Source: Bemisia tabaci (lineage: Eukaryota; Arthropoda; Insecta; Hemiptera; Aleyrodidae). Taken from it: a DNA stretch of 64,000 nucleotides. This document shows, piece by piece, positions 36,438 to 47,100 of the stretch (positions are counted from its first letter, which is position 1; each line of letters begins with the position of its first letter). The notes under the pieces are model-generated. The model was not told the DNA's origin. It searched no databases and saw nothing but the letters and a program-made list of their open reading frames with translations. The stretch spans positions 881,501-945,500 of the forward strand of contig NC_092798.1 of assembly GCF_918797505.1 (NCBI RefSeq), read 5' to 3'. A program made the position numbers and the translations under genes.

Positions 36438-38249
36438 ATGAATTCGAACAGCTTACCAGTATCTGCTTTGCTAAAGAGCAAAGATGAGATTCTGGACGAA
36501 GAGCCGAAGAAGAAATCTCGAGAGGATTGGCGTAAAGCTAAAGAGTTAGAGGAGGCCCGAAAATTGGGTACTGCTCCAGCCGCCGTTGACGAAGAAGGTA
36601 GGGATATCAATCCACACATTCCTCAGTATATTTCAGCTGCGCCATGGTATTATGGCACTGCAGGTCCTACGTTGAAGCATCAGCGTATCCAACCAGACCA
36701 GAAAAAAGAGTTCTCCCATCTTGATGAGTGGTACAAACGAGGGACGAACTCTGAATCGGTTGCAATCAAGTACCGTAAAGGAGCTTGTGAAAACTGTGGT
36801 GCTATCACTCACAAGAAAAAAGATTGCATGGAAAGACCTAGAAAAATAGGTGTCAAATATACAAATGCTAATATTGCACCTGATGAGTTTGTTCAACCTG
36901 TGTTAAAGCAAGATTTTGATGGTAAACGAGACAGATGGGCTGGCTACGACCCAGCTCAGTATCATACTATTGTTGAACAGTATCAAAAAGTTGAAGAAGC
37001 AAAGCGAGAACTTAGAGCCCAAAGCCTAGCTGAAAAAGAGGAGGAAGAAGCAGGTGAAGAACATGATGAAGATAAATACGTAGATGAAGTGGATATGCCT
37101 GGAACCAAAGTAGACAGCAAGCAACGGATCACGGTGCGTAATTTGCGAATTCGAGAAGATACAGCTAAGTATCTGAGAAACCTGGATCCGAATTCTGCTT
37201 ACTATGATCCCAAAACCAGATCTATGCGAGAAAATCCACTACCAGGTAAGGAAGACCCTGAAGAAAGTGAATTTGCTGGTGAAAATTTTGTCCGGTTTTC
37301 TGGTGATACTAGAAAACATGCGACAGCCCAGTTATTTGCATGGGATGCGCATGAGAAAGGTGTTGATGTCCATTTACTAGCCGAACCAACTAAACTCGAG
37401 AAGTTGAGAACAGAGTATGAGGCGAAGAAAGACGAGTTCAAGCATCAAATTCAAAAAAGTGTGTTGGAAAAGTATGGTGGAGAAGAACACCTAAATGCCC
37501 CTCCCAAGGAATTGTTATTAGCGCAGACAGAAAACTACGTCGAATTTTCCCGAGCTGGTACCATCATCAAAGGTCAAAAGGAATCGATTCCCAAATCTAG
37601 GTATGAAGAGGATGTTTACATCAACAATCATACCTCTGTATGGGGCTCATACTGGCATGATTTTGAGTGGGGTTATGCCTGTTGCCATTCCTTCATCAAG
37701 AATTCATATTGTGTCGGCGAAGCTGGTAAAAGTACGCCCCAAGTTGTGCCAGGAGAAAGTGAGGCAAAGCCCACCACCTCTTCCACCACAACTCCTCTCT
37801 CAAAATCTTTCTTTGCGAAATCATCGTCACCCCCGCCGTCCGAAGCTGAGGAGCCTGGAAAATCGGAGCCGGCTGAATCGAGTTCAGAAGAGTCAAGTTC
37901 AAGCTCATCCGAATCGTCTGATTCTGATAGTGAGGAGGAAAAGAAACGGAAGCGGAAGAAAGACAAAAAGAGGAAGAAGAAGAAGGAGCTGAAGAAAAAG
38001 AAGCGTGAAGCGAAGAAGTTGCAGAAAAAATTGAAGAAGCTGGAGAAACGAGGTGGCGACGAGAAACTGAAGGCTGCGTTGAAAGCGGAAGCTGATTCTC
38101 AGCGAGATGCAGATAGGATGATGAAACTGGACGAAAGAAAGAGGCCTTACAACAGTATGTTCGAAGTCAAGAAACCAACCGATGAAGAAATGGAAGCCTA
38201 CTACATCAAGAGGAAACGAGATGAGGATCCCATGGCACAATTTTTGTAG
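36438..38249 (+). CDS. SLU7: Pre-mRNA-splicing factor SLU7
   Basis: A single uninterrupted 603-codon frame (human SLU7 is about 586 aa). SLU7 acts in the second catalytic step of splicing in the nucleus, where it helps select the 3' splice site. The N-terminal third carries the family-conserved [16 protein letters not shown] and [22 protein letters not shown] zinc knuckle follows (C117, C120, H125, C130: [14 protein letters not shown]). Next come [63 protein letters not shown] and [21 protein letters not shown]. The C-terminal part is a Ser/acidic run (about 476-501) and a Lys/Arg-rich nuclear-localisation-like run (about 502-550). It ends [22 protein letters not shown] as in orthologues. All conserved blocks are present in order and nothing appears broken. 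It shares its 5' region with LRRC40. The lack of any intron is notable beside neighbours with 11-17 coding exons. Confidence 0.98.
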   Translation: MNSNSLPVSALLKSKDEILDEEPKKKSREDWRKAKELEEARKLGTAPAAVDEEGRDINPHIPQYISAAPWYYGTAGPTLKHQRIQPDQKKEFSHLDEWYKRGTNSESVAIKYRKGACENCGAITHKKKDCMERPRKIGVKYTNANIAPDEFVQPVLKQDFDGKRDRWAGYDPAQYHTIVEQYQKVEEAKRELRAQSLAEKEEEEAGEEHDEDKYVDEVDMPGTKVDSKQRITVRNLRIREDTAKYLRNLDPNSAYYDPKTRSMRENPLPGKEDPEESEFAGENFVRFSGDTRKHATAQLFAWDAHEKGVDVHLLAEPTKLEKLRTEYEAKKDEFKHQIQKSVLEKYGGEEHLNAPPKELLLAQTENYVEFSRAGTIIKGQKESIPKSRYEEDVYINNHTSVWGSYWHDFEWGYACCHSFIKNSYCVGEAGKSTPQVVPGESEAKPTTSSTTTPLSKSFFAKSSSPPPSEAEEPGKSEPAESSSEESSSSSSESSDSDSEEEKKRKRKKDKKRKKKKELKKKKREAKKLQKKLKKLEKRGGDEKLKAALKAEADSQRDADRMMKLDERKRPYNSMFEVKKPTDEEMEAYYIKRKRDEDPMAQFL

Positions 38250-38358
38250 GCTCAGTTTAAAGTGAGAAAAATATTTATGTGCATCTCCTCTTAACATTTC
38301 GTGTAGGGCTCATTTTAAATTTTTTCTGTTTTGTTAATTTTTTAGTTAAGCTTATTGT

Positions 38359-38562
38359 ACATCTCAACCACTGTAATACTTATTTGTACATTTGTTTGTA
38401 AATATCATGATCATGTATTCGACATGGTTCTCAGGTTTAGTATGTCAAATAATTAAATTTACATCTGAACCACTGTAATACTTATTTGTACATTTGTTTG
38501 TAAATATCATGATCATGTATTCGACATGGTTCTCAGGTTTAGTATGTCAAATAATTAAATTA
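38359..38562 (+). repeat. Tandem 102-bp duplication in the SLU7 3' region
   Basis: Two nearly identical 102-bp units (38359-38460 and 38461-38562) each contain CCACTGTAATACTTATTTGT, a cluster of TGTA words, and ATTAAA (38452-38457 and 38554-38559). The unit begins about 110 bases after the SLU7 stop codon. If ATTAAA is the cleavage signal, the duplication provides two successive polyadenylation sites. Confidence 0.85.
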
Positions 38563-41158
38563 GACACTGAATCTCTCTGAAAATTAAGCATAGTAACTTC
38601 TGTTCCTCACTGACAGTAAATCACTGACTGCTGTTTGTCCTAATTTATAGTGAACGAAATTCACTCAACTCCAATCCCTTTCCATAATTTGTTCCTGAAG
38701 GGAAAAAATGCTCAGCTCCATGCCAATACCATGCTATTCGCCTATTTGCTACTCTCAATGTCCTCTTGATACATTCTGTCATGCCTCACTATTACTTACA
38801 TCTCAAATGTTGAACCTCTCAATAGTTTAACTTTCCAAACCGAACAGTGTAAACGCATTCTCCTGTATTTTCTAGGTAATGTCAATTGCTTACTCCACTG
38901 CTTTTAATTTTGAGAGAACAATTTTAGTTGAATCTTCTCAATACTGATATAATTCATCTGACTGATTGGACGCAAGCATTATTCATTGTCAGTCCACTTA
39001 ATTTTAAGATCACCTTGTGATATTTTGTCGTTTCCCCCACTAAAGAATGTATCTACAATGCGATGTTGCCAAATTTCTCCTCGCAAATTGCAATTTAACT
39101 GTAGAATATTGAGCACATCTAACTCAAAATTTTTATTGATTTTTCATCTGATATCATGATAAAATCAGAAAAATGTTGGACAAAAATCGCCCAAGTACAC
39201 TCTTGTAAATAATCAAATTGTTTGAGTCAATTTTGCAATCTTGGAATGGAGTTACTTTCCTTCGTAGGGGAAACGATGATTTGACAACGTACTTTTCCAG
39301 CCCTGTGGACAGAAAAGACATTAGTTAGAACTAGGGAAAGAAAAGAGGAGACAAATGTCACATCAGAGAAGAGCATCGTTCAACATACATTATGTGGTAA
39401 CTAATGGGCCACCTGATGATTGATGCATTCTGGTTGATGTGACATTTGTCTCTCCTTTTCTTTCCTCAGCTCTATCTGTATCATTCGTGTACATAAATTT
39501 TGATTCTTATGGTATTATGAATACGCAGCTATTTTTATATTCATGAGAATATTCAAATATCTAAGCATTCTTTTTTTTTCTCACGTAAATTTCAAATAAA
39601 AGTTGACTTATTTTTTTGTTAAATAGAATATTTTTTTCTTTCCTCCTGTTCTATTCAATTTCTTTATTCGATTTGAGAACAAATCAAATTTTCTGTCTGC
39701 ATTGGTTAAAAAAAAAAACATCAATTCCTAGATGTCTGGCAGTAAACTAAACTTATGACCCTAGGACTCTCAAAAATTTACAAGAAGAGTTTTATTTTGT
39801 TAAGATTGCTTAAAAGCCGACGTTTGGGTATAATTCCTCAAGCCTTTAAGTCCACTTTTAAGAAACAGAGAAATACATGAAATTTACAATGAATTGGAAC
39901 TTGACTGACTTGAAAATTAATTTATTACCACATTCCATTATTTTACAAAACAGCTTACAAATCGATTGAAGAGAATAACATTAAAATAGGAAAACGCACA
40001 GGTACAAATTAGGAATGAAAGCGTAAATAATGCTGTCGTAAAACCAAACATGGATTTTCAAAGGTATGTACAGAGTTGGAACAACGATTTTTAAATGATA
40101 GCTCTCTTTGCACATTGAAACCATCATCAACTTGCTCAATCTCAAGGAGATCAGGGAGGAAGAAAACAAGCGATTAGGGAAAAATGTAATAAAATATTAC
40201 TGGGAAAGAGAAATTGCTAAATAAAATAAAAACTGATTCTGATCTTCAGAGTATAAAACGACAATTAATAAAATAGAGGGGAACTCAAACAGACGAAGAT
40301 AAAAACAAAAAAAGTTAGACGTGATCCACTAAAAGGAGTCTATCTAAAGAAAGGTACACAAAATAAATCGAAAGAGGATTATTCAGTATCAGAACAAGGA
40401 GCTTTTAAAAACTACTCAAGACACCGTTAAAAGCCAAACCTTCCTGTGTAAGGACTTTTAAGCAATTCTCACATTCCACAATACGAGGCTATCTCCATGA
40501 AACTTTAAAAAAAACCTTTTATCTGCTCGGTCGTTGAGTCGTCCACTATTTAGAATAACCAATGAAAATATCCAAAGTTCAAATTTCGCTCAAAGCAGAT
40601 TCTAAACTTAAATTTTAAAAATCAACCTATCTCTTAAATATGTGTATATTTTTTCTTGTACCTTCAAAAATAGATAGACTCCTTCTACATAAATGCGTCC
40701 TAGTAATCATACATGCGTATAACATTCATACAGGTTGCCAAGTGTACACTACACTGCATTCCCTTCAAGCTTTTTTGCTGAAAAAATTACATTTGATAAA
40801 ACACGTGAAAATAATTGGTCTCCTTGTGCTTGTAGCGATACTTGTGCAGCGGTAAATGCATGGCTGTAAACATAACAAGGATAATTAATTAAAGTTAGGA
40901 TTACTGCTTGAAAACTAAAATTATAGTCGATTTACAACTAGATAGTAAAGATTAAGACTGCCCTAGTTTAGTGTAGGGGTACAATGAAAACGAGGATATG
41001 TACAACTCACTCCAGAAGTGTATTTTTTATGTGCTCCGCTAGCACAGTAAACAAGATAAAATAATGTTTCTCCACATGTAAACAGATAGGAGATTAGACA
41101 ATTATCTCACAACACTTGATTCTACAAAAGCAGCGATTCGTTCCTTCTTCGACGGAAG
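38563..41158. other. Convergent intergenic region between SLU7 and SMARCAD1
   Basis: Non-coding AT-rich DNA between two convergent genes. It contains one small inverted-repeat element (39331-39470). Several open frames here lack family resemblance. A minus-strand AATAAA at 39921-39926 could end SMARCAD1 transcripts about 1.2 kb after its stop codon. Confidence 0.5.
39331..39470. mobile_element. Small inverted-repeat element (about 140 bp)
   Basis: The left arm GAAAAGAGGAGACAAATGTC (with GGGAAA before it and ACATCA after it) is mirrored by TTGATGTGACATTTGTCTCT ..CTTTTCTTTCC at 39434-39468. The arms are about 33 bp and differ by a few bases; the loop is about 70 bp. Confidence 0.7.
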
Positions 41159-44100
41159 TCATGACTTATTTTCAGCAGTATTTTGTTCAAGTCCTAATGC
41201 CCGGCGCAGCAAAACAGCAAAAGTTTCTTTCTCAGCAGCCTCATCCACTGAAAAAAGAAGAGTAGGTGAAGGTAAGTACACATCAACAATTTCTACCATA
41301 AGAAAATAGGGGGAAAAAAAATCGAGGAAGAGGAAGATAAAGGCGCACGAAAACAAGAAAATGTTGCACTGCCAAAGGCTCCCAATTCTAAGGCAGTTAA
41401 ATATACATGCACTATTAATTCAATTAAAAAGATCTGCTCTGTTGGAGAGGTCAGTTTGTGACCATTCACAGGAAAAGGGAACTTGCTGAAGAAATCAAAA
41501 TTCTTGCCACAAGTGCTTGGAGAAATGTTTAACTAAAATTTTGACAAAAAAGAATGCTAAAAATGTTATGCATAAAAAATTCATCCAAACTAGAGTGGTC
41601 GTTCGTGGTTTAAAAACTTACAATTCGAGAAAAATTCTGATGAAGAGCTACTTAAAGATTTAGTCCGTCATATTCGGAGCTTAAGACTGCCTGCTTAAAG
41701 CGCAACTTTACTTACTTTACTCGCACAAAAGTATCTATTCTTGTTAGGTTAGGTTCGCCCGTTGGGAAACAAATAAATGAATAAACCCAAACACTTTTTA
41801 GTTGGAACTAGAGTCCCTTTATACTGAGAGTCAAGACAACACCCCTCATGGAGTCACAAACGGGAATAAAGATTACAGAAATTGAACATTTTTCGTAATC
41901 TTTGATCGGCTCATTCTTAAATTCCTTTCTCCGTTCCTTCTTTCATTCCGTTTGTTCCTTGTCGAACCCGAAATTCCTCGGTCCATTACAGATTATAATC
42001 TTTGCAATTGGTGAAAATGTAATCTTTATTCCCGTTTGTGACACTGTGAAGGCCTAAAATCCGGTTAACCAATCAGAAATGGATTCGCATTGTCTTGACT
42101 CTCAGTATAAAGGGACTCTAGGAACTAGAGAGTAAGTTTTTCTCTGAGAACTCAAATTTTGCCTTTTTGATCAAAAAAGTCCATGAAAATAATCACTTTC
42201 CTGAAAATTTGCTTTTCTACACTAAGGTCATTTTTCTCTTGGACAGTCACCACAATAGCTACATTCTGAAGACATACTATACTAATTCCCTCTCATAGTT
42301 TATTTTTTAGGAGACAAAAAATGCGTTCACCATAACTTGAAATTCCTTATTATTTCTTAAAAAAAAAGGAAAACATCATGGAATTGAGGAAATACAGGGT
42401 CGACCAAAAAACAGCTCTTATCGATACCCCTCTTGTTTAAAATGTGATAAATGGTTGCAGCTGAAGAGCTGAGATGGAATTTTCTTTGCAGGCATTTTGA
42501 AATATCGACTGAGAAACACAATAAGACAGTAAAACTGAAATTACCTTCCCCAGTGACTTCTTGTTCCAAGTTGAGCTTGGCCTCTGTCACTTTGTACAAG
42601 TCCTCTTCGAGCGTATCCTCAGAGATGAGTTTAAGTACGGTTACAGGTCTCGTCTGTCCTACACGATGGCATCTGTCCTCTGCCTGTTTGTCATTGTAAG
42701 GATTGATATCTATATCATGGATGATCACAGTGTCCGCAGCCGTCAGATTGATACCCAGACCACCAGCACGCGTTGAAAGGAGGAAGCAAAATATCGAAGG
42801 GTCCTTGTTGAATGTGTCTATGAGTTCTTGTCTGAAATACAAAGAAGGAACAGCGCAAGGTTGAAATTTTTCCTCTCCGTTTTGAATTGATGATTTTTTT
42901 TACATAATAAGACTGAGAAAAGAGGAACAATGATACTGATTGAGTTTTTGACGAGACTTCAGCCATTTTCTTGCTGAACCTTGCAATCTTTACCTCAATG
43001 AGAAACTTAAAGGTCACATGAAGTCATGAACAAGGTATGAATTAAGGCATTTTTATATGGGTTTCCTCTTCAAAATTTCATGTAGAACATGACTTTTGCG
43101 ATGAAAATGACTGAAAGTGTTTCACTCTTGACAAAGATATTTACATTTTTACTCAGCACTGGTTACGTAAAATTTGAATTTCTTGCTTGCAAAGAAAACA
43201 ACAGTCCAAGTGAATCAAATTCAACTTATAAATGAAACATCCGCAATTTCTGCCACTGAAAATTCTAACTCCTACACCTTCAAAAAAAGAAAAAAAAAGA
43301 TGTGAGGTCAGTGTGGAGAAGAAACGTAGGTGACATCACACATTTTTCAAATTTCCTTAAAGGAAAAAAAAACATTCAAGAGAAAAAAAAAAGAGAGAAT
43401 GAGCGCATCTTCCTGATATTTACCTCTCAACAACTGGGGTGGATCCGTCTAATCTCTTATACGTATGGTCGTTGGCAGTCAAGTATTTTTCTATCAAATC
43501 TAGGACCATAAGAAACTGACTGAAAATCAAAACTCTATGCCCCTCTCTCTTCAAATTTGGTAAAACTTCATCGAACTTGCGGAATTTCCCCGACTCCAAG
43601 AACAATGATTCAGGTAATTTGAAACGATCGTATCGAAGGCACTGCAAACAAACAAATAAACACATAAATTTGAAGTAAAGTAGTTAACCATCAAGAAATA
43701 GGTAAATTCTCAGTCTGGTTTTTCAAACGTTTCTAATTATGAGAATGATAGTTCTTTGTGAAAGAGAGAAAAATCATAGAGAAAAAATAAAACAAATTAA
43801 AATGATACATATCATTCTTAATTGGACGTATTTCTATCAATATAAGCGCCATAGGGGGAGGAGGGCTTGGATTGGCGGGTGTTGCGGAACGTGATGCTCG
43901 TACCATCTTATACTCGCAATGCTTTTCCATGGTGCTTCGTTCCGTTTGACAGAACGCGCTATCCGGGATTCTAAAATCATCAAAAGGAGCTCAATTTGGC
44001 GCTTAGTTCTGTTTAACAGAAATACGTCTAATTGTCATTTGGTAGCAGGCTCATAGACCGTCACTGACCAAAGACAAATGTCAAGAAATGAGAGAGGGAA

Positions 44101-47100
44101 ATATATCAGCCATTTTACATAGTTTTTTCCCAAAGCATAAGGTTTCCAAAGGTTTATTCCTCAGCATAACAGATAAGTCCTTGAGATTTGCTGGAATTGT
44201 TTATTTTTTTTCTAAAACCAGATTCTAAGATCCCTGATTAGACCCAGAAAAACTGCATAATAAGTTTACCTCCCTCTTAAAATGGAAAAACAAGCAGTTT
44301 TATAAAATTTTCAGACCATGTGGATAATCATGGCTTTCGAAGCGTTTTAAGGGTGATAAAAAAATCATTGCAAACGATTTTTTGGCCATTACTTGAGAGC
44401 ACCTGGAGACCCTAAGACGCAGCTTCTCTTTGCTATGCCACTGATCTTGAAAAGAAGTAGGGAAAACTTACGCGCTAATCAAATAAAGAAAAGGATGTAC
44501 CTTGAAATTATCTGAAAGTTGATGGAGCTCGTAATCAGACATGAAAACTAAATCCTGTATGATGTACTCTACGTTGGTATCTTTGTAGTCCGGATCCAGC
44601 GCCAGACACTCGGCCATTTCTCCCACTTTGCCGTCATCATAATGGTATCGCAGCAAGAGTGGATGGTTTGCCATTTTCCTAAGGGACGTGATCATTGTCA
44701 TGTATAGATTCTCGAACTTCTCCGTCTGTTTGAACTCAGCTAGCAATTCGTTATACTTGGACGCTTGTTCAGGAACCATTGTGCATTTTATCACAGACAC
44801 ATCTTTCCTTGGTAGGTGCTTTAGTACGTTGCGTTTCAGCCTCCGCAACACGAACGGCTCCATGATCTTCTTCACTTGATCCACCTTCTCTTTCTCAAAA
44901 TCAGGCGAGTCTTCCGTGATGGGTTTCTGGAAATAAGAATATATTTAACTTACAGTGTCACTGATGCAAAGCTATGGTTTAGCCAAATGAAACATTCAAT
45001 AATTGAATGCCACTCAGAATAGAACAATCTACAGTAGGCCTTTTTAAAAAGAATGTACCTATTTCAAGGATAGATCAGACTGAAATTCTTGCTCTTGAAG
45101 GCAGATTTAAGGGTGATTATATGTATGCCTTCATTCCAACAAAAATTTTGCATAAATAGCAAGACAATGACCTTAGACATTTGGAATATTTTCCTTTTGA
45201 AATTTTTGCAGATAGGTTTGATGTTTTTTTTAAAATAATCTGCTCAAATCAGTCACTTGTATGCAAATGTTAAAAAAGAATTTTCCAGGCCGAATATTAA
45301 GACACAAATTTTTCTATTGGGCACAATATTCTCTATCAGTAGGTCCAAAATACAAATACGCTGAGTTTTTTTAACATTTTAGTTACGATTTTCCTGCTCC
45401 TTACTAAAAATTGTGCAATTAAAGGCAGATAAGAGAATAAAACACTTAGGGCCAACTAATGTTAACACGGGCAGGAAATCAAAGGAATAGGTTATGGTTT
45501 AAAACCATGCGACTGAATGTGTACTTACAGTCGATTTGCCTAGAATGAATTTGACCGATTCCATATTTTGTCTGAAAACTTGAGGCATGGTGAAGTTGAG
45601 GAGCGACATCAATTCCAACAAGTTGTTTTGTAGCGGTGTTCCTGTCAACAACAGTCGATTCTTTGCCTGAAAATTCACATCAAAAAGTTATCAATTTTAA
45701 AACTCAAGAAAAAGAACAACAAAATAATAGAAAACATAGGATGATAAAATCAAAATGTCATCTCAACTGCGCAAATTAAATGTGTGAGTTTTTTTTATTC
45801 TCACTTTTCTCTTAAACAAGTTATTCAACAGAGATCAAAGGTCCGCTGATCTAAATGGTAAAAATGATTGAAATCTTAAAAACTTAATGCTAATATTTTT
45901 TCTAATTTAGTTATTACAAAGCAAACAAATTTTTTTAAGACCTCCCCTCCTCCCACAAACTTCTACCAGTTTTTGGAAGAAAAATTATCTGCAAATAGTT
46001 TCTTCCTTCTGAAAAATCAAGTAATTTCTAAAATATGTAGTGCTGCAAAGTACTTAATTTTGGTGCCCTCAATATCAGGTAATATAGGCTTAGCACTTCT
46101 TAAGAAAGTAAATAGAATTTCTTCAAACTGTATACTGCATACAACTGCAAATTTTCGAAACTGCTACACCAAGGAATGACGCAAAAGCCCTAAATGAAAA
46201 TTGAGACAAAGTTTTGGTCTTAAAAATGAGGTTGAAAACCTTACATTGATTAAGAAGAGCCTTGAATATCTTTGGGTGTTCATGTTTTTCAACATATGAG
46301 CCTCGTCAAAAACGACGTAATGGAATTTAGCCGTTTTGGTGAATTTTGAGTCCTCTGGGTTGTTGCCAACACAATTGTACCTGAAATGAGAAAAGTGTGA
46401 AATGTGACTAACCAGGTTCTTTATAGTTCCTTAACTTTCAGATTCCCTGACTTTTTTTACATTTTTTTAACTCAAAAATTTCTGAATTCCCCAACTCAGG
46501 GTTTCCACAGAATTTATAGAATGAATTTCAATGACATTTCCTTAGCGCATTCCCATAATATTCCCTGAGAACTGAATTTTAATGGTTGAACACCTGAAAC
46601 TTGGACTGGTGGATGGACAGACCCTTTGATTAATCCATCGACAATCTATGCCTATCGACAGATGACATAACTGGTCGATCGACAGTAAATTCTACTGGTG
46701 CATCGACTTACAATATAGTTGAAGTCCAATCTTTCGCCGATATACCAGCATCTCTTGTCGATTCACCAGTTGTGACGTCCCTCAGTCAACCGATCAAATG
46801 TTCTGTTGATCAGACCAGTCAAATGTTCTTTCACCTGATCAGTCAAAGCCACAGCCCATCAACAAGCTGAATCTAAAAATGTCTTGTATGCCTACTGGCA
46901 AATCAGCTGAAATCCAGTGTATTCTAAAAGCAGACCATTATCGTAGATTTAAAATCTATGGACAAAATGGCAAGTGAAAACTTGCACTATGAATCAGAAG
47001 CCATGTTATTGCAAGAATTTGTTGCTTGCGGTCGCAAAGGAAAGTCTTGACATTCATTTTTATTGCATTTAAAACAAAAGTTAAAAAATGTGATGTTTTT

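Noticed and set aside
37202..38297. Several minus-strand and shifted plus-strand frames overlapping SLU7
   Set aside because: They are shadows of the 603-codon SLU7 frame, mainly produced by its Ser- and Lys-rich low-complexity codons.
41745..41757. GGTTAGGTTAGG-type words as interstitial telomere repeats (also near 26918)
   Set aside because: Only about two units of the insect TTAGG motif occur at each place, which is expected by chance in this composition.
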